A stretch of 64,000 nucleotides of DNA from Cherax quadricarinatus (GCF_038502225.1 NC_091355.1:11091948-11155947); one strand, 5' to 3'. Shown: positions 9,720 to 21,989, counted from the first letter of the stretch. Notes: generated by a model not told the origin, from the letters alone. Numbers and translations are program-made.

Positions 9720-11410
9720 TAAGAACATAAGAAAGGAACACTGCAACAGGCCTACTGACCCATGCGGAACAGGTCCATGTCCCCCCCCCGGATTAGCCCA
9801 ATGACCAACCCAGTCTGGTCACCTACACTCAAGGAAGGAGCACGGCACCAGACCCAGCAGCACAAGCTAGTCAGGTCCAACTCACACCCACCCACACCCA
9901 CTCATGTATTTATCTAACCTATTTTTAAAACTACACAACGTTTTTGCCGGAATAACTGTACTCGGGAGTTTGTTCCACTCATCCACAACTATTACCAAAC
10001 CAGTGCTTTATTTCCTGTTTTCCATTTATACACCTCGATCATATCCCCCCTAATTCTACGGCTTTCGAGAGAGTGCAGATTCAGGGCCCTCAGTCTATCC
10101 TCATAGGGAAGATTTCTGATACATGGGATCATCTTTGTCATCTTCCTCTGTATGTTTTCCAGAGCATTTATATCCATTCTGTAATACGGTGACCAGAACT
10201 GAGCAGCATAGTCTAAATGAGGCCTAACCAAGGACATATAGAGTTGAAGAACAACCTGAGGACTTCTATTATTTATACTTCTAGATGTGAAGCCAAGAAT
10301 TCTGTTAGCTTTATTGCGAACACTAATGCACTGTTGTGTTGGTTTTAGATTACTGCTAACCAGAACTAAATCCTTTTCGCAATCAGTAGAATTAAGATCT
10401 AAATTATTTAGTTTATATGTCGCATGGTTATTTACCTGGCCAACATTTAGAACTTTGCATTTGTCAATATTAAACTGCATCTGCCACTTCTCCGACCATT
10501 GCATCAGTCTATTCAAATCATCCTGGAGTGCTCTAGTGTCCTCATTAGAATGAATTGGACGGCCTACTTTGGTGTCATCAGCAAATTTGCTTATGTCGCT
10601 ATTTATTCCCTCATCTACGTCGTTTGTAAATTGTGAACAACAACGGGCCCAACACTGACCCCTGAGGAACACCGCTTGTGACGTGCCCCCATTCTGATTT
10701 CTCCCCATTTATGCAAACTCTCTGCTGTCTATTTGTCAGCCATGCCTCTACCCTATTCCGTGTGCCTCAAGTTTCCTCCTCAATAGCCTCTGGTGTGGAA
10801 CTCTATCGAAAGCCTTACTGAAGTCCATATACACAATATCATATTCATTACCATGATCTACCTCCTCAAACACCTTAGTGAAAAAAGTTAGTAAATTCGT
10901 AAGACAGGAACGCCCCTTTGTAAAAACCGTGTTGAGATTCATCAATCAATCTGTGCCTATCAAGATGGCTAGGAATTGCTTCGGCAATTATCGATTCCAT
11001 AAATTTTCCCACTATGGAGGTAAGGCTTATTGGTCTATAGTTCGAAGCCAAGAACCTGTCACCTGCCTTGTAAATAGGCATTACATTTGCCATTTTCCAC
11101 TTATCAGGCACTATGCCAGTTTGTAGTGATATGTTAAAAAGATTAGCAAAAGGTATGCTAAGTTCCTCTTTACATTCCTTTAACACCCTTGCAAACAGTT
11201 CATCAGGACCTGGGGATTTGTTAGGTTTTAGTTTCTCTATTTGTCTGAGGATGGCCATGTCACTAGTTACCGCAATCGTGCATAGTTTGTCATCATCCTG
11301 TTCTACATAATCTATTATTTCAGGAATATCGCTAGTATTTTCCTGGGTGAAAACAGAGGAAGTAGGTATTGAGAATTTCACACGTATCCTTATCACTGTC
11401 AGTGATTTTC
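9720..11410 (-). pseudogene. LINE C retrotransposon, 3' half with frameshifts
   Basis: Minus-strand frames 11396-10875, 10945-10748 and 10708-9992 together encode a CR1-like reverse transcriptase. Visible motifs are LKPNKSPGPDELFARVLKE and NYRPISLTSIVGK (fingers), YMDFSKAFDRVPHQRL (first catalytic Asp), SKFADDTK (FADD box) and NLPYEDRLRALNLHSLESRRIRGDMI (C-terminus). The 3' end reaches about 9720 with CCTTTCTTATGTTCTT. The endonuclease domain is absent, so the copy is 5'-truncated, and at least two frameshifts make it dead. A second 3' end lies at 59549 and a plus-strand piece at 31830. Confidence 0.85.
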
Positions 11411-14400
11411 ATTATAACAATGAAAAAATTCAATATTTTCCTAATTTTTTTAAGTGTTATTAAATATTTTCTACAATCCTCTAAAAAAGAAATGCGTGTT
11501 TAGGATAGTCCAATTTAATAAAAAAAATCCAACAATTCCAGGCTTTAAAAAAACTTTATTGCATTGACAATTTTGCCAACATAAACTAAACCCAACAGGT
11601 ACGATCCTGGCAGTAAAATGCATCAGTAATTAAATTCTGAAGCCATTCAGGAGACGCATATATTTTGATCGTGAAGATTAAACGGGAAACAAAATTTCAC
11701 AATAAATGGTCAAATCTGCACCTACCGACTTGAATTTCACGCTCCATCGTCGTCAAATTAGGAGGTGCCTCTTTTGAACGTTTGAAGCTTTCCCAATGAG
11801 TTTTACAAGTTATCTGAGGATGCTGGAATGGGTTCAGCAACTTTGGTCACAGGGCACTTGTACATGTTAATTGTTCCCAGAATTTGGCACTCCTTACCGC
11901 GCACAATAGTTCTGTGGGGTTCTCTAATTATGAACAAAATTAAATAAAAAAAAGTAAGAAAAAAATCAGGTAATCCCTTAACGGTACTCCATCGTGCATA
12001 CCTAATTGTATTCAAGCCGAGGGTCGTTCGGCAGAGTACATAAAGTAACAAATAAAGCCACTTGCATAAATAAAACAAATACTGTCATACCAAATTTAAA
12101 TAAACAGCATCGGTTTAAAAAAAATCACTAATAACAAAACTCTTCTAAACGTTCCGAGATCCCTACAAGCACCTCGGTAATTATAAATGCCACGAAGAAA
12201 GCAAAGAGGCCTATGCCGTGAGCTAACAGATAAAATATGTCCCATTGCCAGTTGCACGTCACAAGCTACACAGGAAAGTAGGAGCAACACTGATACGGAC
12301 ACTTCGCCTGGTCTGAATTGTAGCTTAGGCTGCAGCCTAGCGTGCACGATTCAAAAGGGAAATTGCGTGATACTGGCGTGATGTACAGATGGATGCCGCA
12401 TATAACGGTATTGGCACATAATATATATACTACACAAATATTGCACAACTGACACAGGTACCTATGGGCGATATGCGAGTGCTTAATCCTTAACCGACAT
12501 TAATTCTAAATGACAATTCCTGCTGAAGGAGGGCCAAGAAGCCACGACCTCCCGACATTGTATAACTTGCTTCTCGTCTGTAGAACCCACCACTCCCAAA
12601 TATGTATATGTAGATGTGGCCCATGACTTCATTAATAGATAAAGCTTGTCATAGCAGCCTTTGCCTAGGCACTGCCCTTACATTTCCCGTTGTGCAGAAC
12701 GTTAAAAATATTATTATCAACATAAGCGCTAAACCACAGCAGCGCTAATACGTTGAAAAGAGCTACCCACTCCTGGATCTTTTTGATCACGAGGTTGACA
12801 AAGGCATACTGGGTCAGGGCAAACAGAACATGAGTTGGGTATGGGGACAGACAAGCATCACCGGGCCCGGGCAGGGTACGGGACAGAGAAGTAATGTGGG
12901 CGTTACGAGAATTTTTGCCGATACCCAATTTTAGGCTTAACATCAAAATTAACAGATTACCAATCATACTGGTACTGATAACGTCAAAATTAGCCGATAC
13001 TTACTGATATTTTCGCATATCCTGGCAAATGATAGGATGTGCCAGGGCAGTGTATGGTACAAAACCATCACAAGGGCAGTGTGTAGGTCACAGACCATCA
13101 CAGGGACAGGATACGAGACACACACCAGCGTCATGGGGGTTGTGACACAAATGAATGGGCTGCCACTTGTCAAGGAATCAAAGCAGTGGAGCACACAACG
13201 CCCAGTCTTCACATGGTGTGACGCAGCCACAATCAATACATTCCCTCACACTGTGTGACTTAACAGTAAAGGAAGAGCCAGGGGAAAGACAGTGGGGAGA
13301 AATCTGAGAATTGTAGAAGAGACTGGAGTGAAAAGGAGGTCAAGAGAAGTGGAGAGAAAGAAGGAATGAAGAAGATACAAGGAAGGAGTTAAGAAGGAAA
13401 GGGTATGGAAGTGGAAAGGAGCAATAAAATGGATATAGAGTATGAGGGGGGACAGGCCCATCTGTTTCCTGTAAAGAAAAATCATTGTCCGTTTTCTTTC
13501 GTCTCCCCTCCAATGTTAACATTTATATCCTATCTACGCTATTATCAGCCATGCCTATTTTTTAAATCTAACATCTTATCAAGACAATGTTATTGCTCAC
13601 GAATTTGTCAGTAAAAATCGCCGGGTCACCATCTGGAGAAGACCAGGGCCGGAAGTACCGGCGAATCATCAAGAAGTCAGTAAAAATCAGATATCGTGGG
13701 TCCTAATCATATGATAAGTCGTTAAATGACTTAGGAACTGCTTAATACTTTTTGACTCAAGGTAACAGATTGTGTTTGTGGCAGAGCACTTGGCTCTTCA
13801 CCACCAGTGTACGACAATGCTTACATTCGCCAGATGATCACATTTATTTCTCATGCATTATAGGCAGAGCTTATGATCTTGGCTTAAAAGGCAACTGTAG
13901 TTTTACCAAACAAGCAAGAGTGTAAATTCACTAACAATAAATCAGTGAAAGTCAGTCTCACGAAAAATACTTCACCGATACTGACTGGCTGTTTATTAAG
14001 ATCAAAGCCTATCAGCTACACGAGGGTCCTTAAAACTGGTCAAATTAAGTCTTGGTTTAAAACTTTAAATACACACAGATATTTTAGTAACTTAAGATAG
14101 GTTGGGCAGGATTCAGGTAATTTATATTTGTATTAATTTTAGCGAGGTGAAGTGATGCTGCTAAGTTACTGTCGTTGCAAAATTAAATCGTTTACGCAAT
14201 ATAATCCGTAAAAAATTATATTTACCACAAATTTAAAGAATTTTCGAAACTATTTTTAGATTAGTTCGGCTTGTATGACCGATACTACTTACATGAACAC
14301 ACTTATTTGTACTAGTATATGCTAAATTCAAGCTCTTGAGCCCCACCTTTTCAATTTGATTAGGTGTGGATTGCTCCCTACCCTTCTAGGCTATTACATC

Positions 14401-14504
14401 TAGTTTAGACTACGATAGATGAACCGAATTGCCCTTGACCATATATTTTTCAAATGTGTATTTATGTGCGTATACGCCTGTTTATATGTACATAAATGTG
14501 TACA
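11411..14504. other. mostly unassigned, with small repeats
   Basis: A block at 11770-11905 (TTATCTGAGGATGCTGGAATGGGTTCAGC, CATAGGGCACTT-like) recurs in diverged form at 37180-37300, so it belongs to an unclassified interspersed repeat. A SINE trace lies at 12708-12760 (ATAAGCGCTAAACC). Degenerate 30-bp repeats (ACCATCACA.GGGCAG) lie at 13040-13120. Open frames here carry no recognisable domain. Confidence 0.4.
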
Positions 14505-14690
14505 ACGCCATGGGGAAGTGGAAAAGAATTCTTCCTCTGTAAGCCGTGCGTGTCGTAAGAGGCGACTAAAATGCCGGGAGCAAGGGGCTAGTAACCCTTT
14601 CTGTATAAATTACTAAATTTAAAAAGCCTCTAGTTATTCTTTTTAGGACACCTTGCCTCGGTGGGATACGACCAGTGTTAAAAAAATAGT
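14505..14690 (+). mobile_element. RTE-derived short non-autonomous element
   Basis: The left part (GGGGAAGTGGAAAAGAATTC, AGGCGACTAAAATGCCGGGAGCAAGGGGCTAGTAACCC) is the 5' end of the RTE copies at 51172 and 54592 (both reverse). The right part (CACCTTGCCTCGGTGGGATACGACCAGTGTTAAAA) is their 3' end. The roughly 3 kb coding region is absent. This is a 5'-plus-3' internal deletion, the layout of a SIDE-type element that could use RTE proteins in trans. Confidence 0.75.
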
Positions 14691-15164
14691 GTACAAGTAT
14701 GCATGGATGTGTATATATAGCTATTATCGTTATCAGATTACATATCTTTCGAAAACAAAGTTGTCAGCGCTCTTATCTGATTTATATTTAAGTGGAATGA
14801 GCAAGTACCAGCACAATCATGTGATCAACGCATACACTTTATGCAACAGCAGCAGCACCCCGTGTACAGTTCAAGAATGAGAGGCAAAGGGCAATTCATA
14901 ACACATTGCTACAGAACCACGTAAGGAAGATAGATGACCGTAAATGATCTGGTAATAAGGCTGTGGGAGGAAGGGTAAACGCTCTAAGACGAGAGAGCAA
15001 TGAAAAGACTACCATAAGATTTAAGGAAATATTCACTGAGACAGTCGAGTGAGAGCAGACAAGACGGGTAGCCAACAAATTTGATAGTATCCTAATATTA
15101 TTAATAATCTTTTAAAATAGCTAAAATATCAAAAGCTATAGGGCCTGACAACGTATTTCCATAA
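14691..15164. other. no feature recognised
   Basis: Nothing supportable. Confidence 0.4.
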
Positions 15165-15350
15165 CAACGATCTACAAGTCTCTAGAGACGGTTCGGCGAC
15201 CAGGTAAAGTTTGTCAGACTGGAAACAGGACAAATGTTTCCTGACGCGGGTTTTAGTCATATGATGACACGCAGCTGAAGATTTTGGTCATTTGACCGAG
15301 GGCTTCCGCTGGCTTAATTAACCGGCCCACTCTTTAAAAACTAGTTATGA
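15165..15350 (+). repeat. unclassified interspersed repeat, copy 1
   Basis: Blocks TTTCCTGACGCGGGTTTTAGTCATATGATGAC, GGCTTCCGCTGGC and CACTCTTTAAAAACTAG.TATGA recur in order at 38095-38235. No ORF and no clear termini are visible. Confidence 0.55.
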
Positions 15351-16539
15351 TTATAGCCATTAAGTATCTCTTGAGACGGGGAAACTACTGAACAGCTGGA
15401 CAACTGCAAATGGAGCCCCAACAAAGGAACCGGCAAAGGGGCACTAAATTATAATCCAGTATTACTGAGACATACTATCTAAAGTTGAACATACACAAAA
15501 CCAGTTTTCAGCCACTTGCAAAATCCTAACAGTTAAATTTTACGATGATTATGGTATCCCGAACTTAAAAGGTCTAGCTGGATTTTCCAGTTTGTGGATC
15601 TTGGTTCAACAATACAAAAATCGTTTCCCCTCTGGAGGACAAATATTTGATCACTCTATCATTAAGTTTAAAATTGTGAAAATAAACACTGCCTTTTGTT
15701 AGCAAGATTATTTTGCCGTGTTACTGCAACTACTAAAATCTTCCATATTAATAAAATATGTATTTACATATAAAGTAACACCAGTGAATTTATCAGACTT
15801 GGTGATAAGCATATCATTAGGTTTCCAGTCGCTCAGCTAGGCTCTGAAAACTTGACATAACTTTCACAGATTTCAAGGAAATGTCTTGATCGATTTTAAG
15901 TATTTTCTACTCTTGCAGTACGGCCTCTGGCTAAATGTTTTTGTTCCCTGTTCAACCAGTTTGTCGCTGGTGGTGGTGCTACTAGTGGCCCGCTGTCTGC
16001 ACCTCTAAACCATGGATTACCTTAATAAAGCTGACTTGATTGTGTCCACACGCCCTACTCAACCCGGGAACACTTCTGGAACTAGATACGGTACATACAT
16101 GCTCTTTCAATGATATATTTGCTTGATACAAAGATATCATGGAAATTATGCACCAACAGACACACACCATCAACCATACACTAACTAAAAAAACAATACA
16201 CCAAACAACAACAATAAATAAACTAAACAAAACCGAACTAAACAAAAAATTAGCTAAACAAAAACGAACATAGCCACACACCAACAAACAAAATAAAGAC
16301 CAAACACCTGAGAGCAACAACACAAACTGAGAACAACTCGACAATAACAAAAGTTAATAGAACAATAAGAGACTGTTCCCGTCTCGCCACTGGTGGGTCC
16401 TCACCAATGCTGGCAGCACAACATTCAGACTAGCACCAAGGTCTCAGTACAGGGTCTTCACCACTGCTGACAAACTTGGCCCCAGGTATGGGACACAGGC
16501 TCACCAGTTAACTATTGTCACTTGTTTAGTGCGCCTACT
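15351..16539. other. unassigned, with A/C-rich simple sequence
   Basis: Positions 16178-16330 are low-complexity AAACAAA/AACTAAA sequence. The matching minus-strand hydrophobic frame (about 15982-16350) has no family signature and reflects base composition. Confidence 0.4.
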
Positions 16540-16690
16540 GTTCGCCTCAATCGAAGGATCCGGTTCCAATCCTGGGCTGAGGAGAAATGTAAGGGCAACT
16601 AACACCTGCTACCCCTTCTTCATCGATCAGTAAATAGGGACCTGGAGTCTACCTGAATATAATGAGTCGCATCCTTAGGAAGATGACCAA
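16540..16690 (+). repeat. tRNA-like SINE 2 (fragment)
   Basis: GGTTCCAATCCTGGGCTG resembles a pol III B box. It is followed about 60 bp downstream by CAGTAAATAGGGACCTGG, the block shared with 7850-7938 (reverse). Termini are unclear. Confidence 0.45.
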
Positions 16691-17501
16691 AGGAATTGGG
16701 TAGATATAAACCACACTTAATTTCTTTCTAGGGTTATCCTAATTTACTAACCTCTCAGGGTTAAGCTAAATAATGATTTCAACACCTAAAAGACCTTATT
16801 CGGATCATACCCGAAAAGTTAATTACCCTGAAAATATAGCAACGTGATTATGTCCGTTATTTTCTTCGTCCTTCAAGGATGGGAACCACAACAATCGACA
16901 ACTCCTACGTATCTATTTAATCCTAGTTGAACATGAGGTATTAGACATACCCGATGAGACGAGAATTCTACAACACTAAAAATAATTATACCTCAAAATG
17001 TCTCCAGAAAGGGTAAAGTGCGAGTATTACGCACGCAGGGAGACTCAGCACGTTGCGGTTACTGACTAAGAGACTGGCAGACTCCTCTCACCAACTCAGT
17101 GCCGGCTACCTCAGACACGAAAAGTTTATCTGCATTAGACAACACTTCTCAGCACTTTCTCACAAAATCTTAATCAGGATACTTAACTTGTTCATCGCCT
17201 GGCCAAGGTGCACCCAAGATTTCAACTAGCGCAGTATTAACTATGCAAATTCAATGGGTGAACAATAAATCATATTACCGTGGTTGGAACGTATAATCAC
17301 CCCACAAAGTGGACATAAATCTTCAGTGGATGTTTCGGCTTGTCCTGGACTAATATCAATTCATGACATACAAAAAAAAAAAAAGGAACTATCATAAGTT
17401 ACATCGGTTGTAGAGGTGGCATACTGGCATACTTGGGGTGCAAGAATTCCTCCTCCCCTTCACTTCCTGAGGAGCACTTTACAACACCATACTATATATA
17501 A
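16691..17501. other. no feature recognised
   Basis: Nothing supportable beyond a short poly-A at about 17371-17384. Confidence 0.4.
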
Positions 17502-17880
17502 TGCCGAGCCAAATAGGTAAAACTTGCAATTTTGGCTTAAATAACAACGCTTTTCTTGCTGAGTAAGTCTAGCGAAAATGTGTATGCAATAATTTCGTAA
17601 AAATCATTCTGAACCTAACGAAAAAAAATATATTTCATCGTGTTTATTAAATTATTGTAAACTTATCTAAAATATATTTAGCTGGATTAGGCTAAATTAA
17701 ATTGAGCGTGTTATAATAAGGCTAGGTAAGTTTTCTAAGGTTTTGGTACAAAATTATTAATTTTTACATTAACATAAATGAAAAAATATACATCTTTAAA
17801 CGTATAAGAGAAAATTTTAGAAAGGACTTAATTTTAAACGAGTTCTTGCTAATTGACCAATTTTACCTATTCGGCACGAC
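17502..17880 (-). mobile_element. 387-bp-class MITE (GTCGTGCCGAATA termini), older copy
   Basis: The right end CCTATTCGGCACGAC and internal blocks (CTTATACGTTTAAAGATATA, AACCTAACGAAAAAAATATATTTC) match the copies at 43100 and 55283 in reverse orientation. The left end is eroded (TGCCGAGCCAAATAGG). No ORF. It is AT-rich with terminal inverted repeats, so a cut-and-paste MITE is the best reading. Confidence 0.75.
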
Positions 17881-18949
17881 ATATATTAGTGCTGATTAGT
17901 GGAGTATAACAGGGAAATTAAACTTAACAGTAATATTGATAACACTAGTAATGAAAGTATGGGAAGCATAATGTAAGCAACAACTTTCTTTGCAACAAAA
18001 TTAAAACCCTTAACATGAAAAAATCTAGCTACACTATAATAAAAAAAGATTAATCTTTACTCAAATACCCAACTGATGTTACCACGTTCCTTTTGTTTCC
18101 TTTACAAAGAAAAATAGTTCAAGAATTTAAGCATTTTCTATGTTTAAACAGTTCTTTCTTCATTAAAAGGGTTTTATTTGGTTAATAAACAGGCTTCTTG
18201 CCTGAGTACACACAATCCTCCAGCCTTAACATGTCAATACAGAGCAACTTTTTAGCACACGACAATGAGAACTTGACAGGTGATTCTATAGTTTACCAGT
18301 TTTCTTCGAAAAAAAATAATCTTCAGATGACCATTATTTTTCTTAATAGAAATGGGGCACCAGCATCTCTATGGATGGACCATACTGTCGTCAGCAAACG
18401 GCTTATATGGTCAGTATTTTTTTCAAGGGCTAGTCACCTAGACGTCGTCACATCAAAACTCATTTCCCCAAGCCACACTCCAACCATTTGTCATCTCTCA
18501 CAAGAGAAAAACGCAATAGATTATAATAGAGTAAAAGCTAACGTTTCTAGAAGGAAGCCTAGACGAAAGAGGCTGTTATAGTTGCTTCATATATTCAAAA
18601 CTTGGGTACCAGCACTTAGTATAAAACTATTTTTTTAAATATAAAATAAAGTAGGTAATTATTGAAAATGCTTATATTGTATTATTTTTTTACATATAAA
18701 ATAAACAAGCAAAACTAATTTAAAATCTTTTTATTTGGTATGATGGGTGGAGCCTCCTGACGTCAGTCTAAATGCTCAACTGAAGCGAGGTGATGCACTA
18801 ACAGGTGTAATGGTAACGTACATCTGTACATTATCAAGTACTAATGTTACTGTTAATATTAAAAATACAAGATATATATTTCACTGTCCATAGCTGATAT
18901 GCCCAGGTCCTGTGTTGTGGCTCAAGAAATCGTAATGAGACGATTGCAA
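17881..18949. other. no feature recognised
   Basis: AT-rich unassigned sequence. A 127-codon plus frame at 18198-18581 has no recognisable domain and is not called. Confidence 0.4.
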
Positions 18950-19050
18950 GCAAACCACGGTACGGGTGGGGATTGAACCCGCGGTGAGTGGGTCGGTCTG
19001 GAGTTTTACGACGCACCGCGGGTTCAATCCCCGCCCGTACCGTGGTTTGC
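18950..19050. repeat. tRNA-like inverted repeat with 37-bp arms
   Basis: Arms 18950-18986 and 19014-19050 are reverse complements with one mismatch. Each contains GCGGGTTCAATCCCC, identical in form to a tRNA T-arm/B box, so there are two B boxes facing each other around a 27-nt loop. An 11-bp direct repeat (CTGTGTTGTGG) lies near both ends. I infer an inverted duplication of a tRNA-derived SINE fragment. No full cloverleaf was found. Confidence 0.7.
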
Positions 19051-19120
19051 CTGTGTTGTGGGTTACTATAACACAGGGCCTGGTAAATTTACATTTATAT
19101 TATTGTATTATAGATTTGCT

Positions 19121-19124
19121 AGGT

Positions 19125-19178
<54 letters not shown>
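19121..19178. repeat. (TA)n microsatellite
   Basis: About 29 TA units followed by a short (CA)n. Confidence 0.95.
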
Positions 19179-19184
<6 letters not shown>

Positions 19185-20260
19185 CACACACATACACGTA
19201 TTGTATATGGAGTGGGGTGGGGGTACCTGTTGCAGCCTGGCACAACCTACTTGCTAAACAGTAGAGGGCATGGCTACGTTTCGGCAAGCTTTCAGGTGCG
19301 ACCGGCCACTCCTCCATTTGCTGTTATATGCTACCCACTCGGGAGGATGCCAGCAAGACTGCTGTCTCGGTTAATGTATTATAATTGAGGAAGCGTTACA
19401 CCCCACAGGGAATCACAGAGACCTTAGCCTTACATGCAAATACTTTCACAATGACATTCTGAGCATTGTCTTGTGTGCAACCTGTATGGACTCTCGTTTT
19501 AACTTTGTTGACAGCCTTAGAGGAGGGTTCTTACTGAACTTCAGAGTATTAAAAAAACACTTCTTACATCACTGTGGATTTAGTTTCTGCAATTTGTCAT
19601 GGATGAACAGAGAGGGGGTATCAGCACTAGGTCGTGTGAGCTTACTATTCTACTTTTGGGACAGCCGTTGTGGAGCTGCTTGTGACATTCTTTTGCTGCA
19701 TCTGTCCTGTGGACAGACTAAGTTGAATACATTTTAAGTCTCGCAATTGACTAACTCAGTTTGGGTGTTAAATTAAAGCTTGTTAGGTGTACTGAATTCT
19801 AATTCCGCTTTGTCTGGTTTGGACTGTCGCATGAAGAGGTTTACGTCTACATACTAAGCAACTTTAAGGACAACCAGTGAATGGAATGCTTGCTTTACTG
19901 ACTACCCTGCATTTTTGTGGCATTAGTTTTTGACTGGATGGTATATGCCAACACATACACTGTACTGATCAGGGGTCGTGTGCCACTGAGTTGTACAAAC
20001 ACTTGCATGGGTCTTTCAGGTTTGGTTTAATGTATATTTTATATTAGTTTGGTGCTGGACTAATAAATATCAGGTATTAGTTTAATTATGTCGTAAAACT
20101 TATGTAAGTTGTAAACATATTTGTACGCGTAGTCTTCATTCAGGAAAGCCAAGTGAATTTAGATTATCATTTTATCAATGATAAACTAAATAAAATTGAA
20201 TGCGTATACATCTGCACTAACATAAAAAATGAACTCTCTTGCACAAACAAGGTAATTAAT
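19179..20260. other. no feature recognised
   Basis: Frames at about 19471-19737 do not match a family I know; nothing is called. Confidence 0.4.
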
Positions 20261-20660
20261 TCCCACTACCAAAAAGACATCCACCACCCACTACCACAAG
20301 GCAACCACCACACCCACTAGCACAAGCAAGGGAACCACCGCCCACTAGCACAATCAAAACAGCCACCACCCACTAACTCAATGCACACACCAGGAACTAA
20401 AACTACCCAATTGTACAAGACAACCATCATTCAAAATACTACCGGGTAACAATATAATCACCACCCACTAATATAATCATCACTCAAGTATCAAACACTT
20501 GTTACCATCAGTGCGTGTGACCTTCAGCAGCAAGTAAAGACCAACTCCAAAACACTATCAGGGAGTGTCAGTGGCCTTTAGCAACAGGCACGGTCTAACG
20601 CCGAAGCACTGCTAACATCAACGTGTGTTATTGACCTTCAGCAGCAGGTAAAAATCAAGC
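20261..20660. repeat. degenerate minisatellites (two types)
   Basis: Positions 20270-20500 repeat CCACCACCCACTA(G/C)CACAA-type units. Positions 20498-20660 contain about three units of roughly 65 bp sharing GTGTGACCTTCAGCAGCA.GTAAA and AACACT-type blocks. Both are diverged. Confidence 0.55.
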
Positions 20661-21230
20661 GATAAGAGCAACGACTTTATATGTGGTTTGCATGTTATCT
20701 GCCCGATCACTGGCGTGATGTGACCCAAAATCTGGAGATATCAACACTCGTCACTCATAACCTAGCCCACACAAGTCTGAACCCCTTTTCCCACCGCTTT
20801 ACACCCCCAATGGAAATAAGTCAGACTTTTTTGGGGGCGTTTTCCTAGGTAATTTACATGTAACTACGTGATAATTTGTTTAACTGCATTTGTGTACCTG
20901 TACCTAAATAAATTTACCCTCCCACTCAAGAATCTATCCTTAGGATATTAGGCGCTACCCCTAAATGTAAGACTGATGGGTATATACAGCATTTATCTAA
21001 AGACGGGTACGTGGGCAAGTACATACCTTAGAAAGAAAGTAGATACATGTGTAGGTACGTACACAGTTATAGCAAATACGCAACTATGGTAAATGTAAAG
21101 TAGGATCAACTCGATGACAAATATAACTAGAATGGTACAAATGCGCACATGGTTCGCTAGTCCAGTTGAATCTAGATACGTGTATTCATAACTTGTATCA
21201 AATGTTAACCCTCCCCCCCCCCGCGCGCGC
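20661..21230. other. no feature recognised
   Basis: Nothing supportable. Confidence 0.4.
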
Positions 21231-21232
21231 GC

Positions 21233-21277
<45 letters not shown>
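21231..21277. repeat. (CA)n microsatellite
   Basis: A G/C-rich edge (CGCGCGCGCGCACACGC) is followed by about 22 CA units. It marks the upstream edge of the LINE A reading frame. Confidence 0.93.
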
Positions 21278-21280
<3 letters not shown>

Positions 21281-21583
21281 GCAAGGAGGAACGAGAAGCA
21301 ATGAAAATGAGCAGGACCCAGACACAGGAGGAAGGGCAAACACACCCCACAGAATCTCCCACCAAAAGACTCCACCCGCGACATTCCCAACGCAACTGAG
21401 CAACCTATACTACAACCCACTCACTGTTCCCTCAGCCACCAACCCCCATATCACAAACCTCACCCCAACAGCTGTCCCTTATGGGCATTCTGACCCCACC
21501 CCCATCAACACAAACCCCACCTACACCACAGCCCCATATAGGCCCCCACCAAGGCTCTCGCTCCCCCAACCCCAATATACTTG
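21278..21583 (+). CDS. upstream part of the LINE A reading frame (separated by insertion)
   Basis: One frame is open for about 101 codons from the (CA)n tract to 21583. It is rich in Pro, Thr and Asn and carries no domain I recognise. If the 611-bp insert at 21584-22194 and one 14-bp duplication are ignored, this frame is in phase with the endonuclease/reverse transcriptase ORF that follows, without a stop. It could be the N-terminus of that protein or the end of an upstream ORF. In the present sequence the frame stops shortly inside the insert. Confidence 0.5.
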
Positions 21584-21648
21584 TGATGAATGGTTTGAAA
21601 AACCGACAAGTTGAAGATTGAGACACTTATGCAGCATATGGGAATCTT

Positions 21649-21694
21649 TATTCAGGAAACGTTTCGCCACACAGTGGCTTCATCAGTCCAATTC
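21649..21694 (-). ncRNA. hammerhead-ribozyme-like motif a
   Basis: On the minus strand stem I GGA pairs with UCC across the core. The core is CUGAUGA, then hairpin GCCAC-UGU-GUGGC, then GAAA, then CGUU. One extra A lies between the core A9 and stem II. Stem III would be the self-complementary ACGU, so activity might need dimers. Confidence 0.65.
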
Positions 21695-21739
21695 CATTCT
21701 CCAGTCCATTCTCCTCCTCTCCTTACGCCTTCCTCTTTG

Positions 21740-21784
21740 TATTGGACTGATGAAGCCACTGTGTGGCGAAACGTTTCCTGAATA
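21740..21784 (+). ncRNA. hammerhead-ribozyme-like motif b
   Basis: UAUU-GGA before the core pairs with UCC-(UG)-AAUA after it, giving a seven-pair stem I with a two-base bulge. The core CUGAUGA...GAAA and stem II GCCAC/GUGGC are intact. It lies head-to-head with motif a across a 45-nt spacer. Confidence 0.68.
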
Positions 21785-21989
21785 AAGATTCCCATATGCT
21801 GCATAAGTGTCTCAATCTTCAACTTGTCGGTTTTTCAAACCATTCATCACAACTGTCGGACACTGCAGCATCATGGGATCTTGTTACAAAGAATTCTTCA
21901 ACACTTGTTCAACCTTTGGACGAAGACCTACTTCGACTAGTGGATGGTACCACTATGACCCCGCCTCCATCTGCTTCACGTCACCTCAC

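Noticed and set aside
15982..16350. 122-residue hydrophobic minus-strand frame
   Set aside because: Arises from low-complexity AAACAAA sequence; the apparent membrane character is compositional.
18198..18581. 127-codon plus-strand frame
   Set aside because: No recognisable domain, repeat or neighbour support; length is within chance for this amount of sequence.
20261..20660. CRISPR-like spaced repeats
   Set aside because: Units are degenerate, spacing is irregular and the context is eukaryotic; these are minisatellites.
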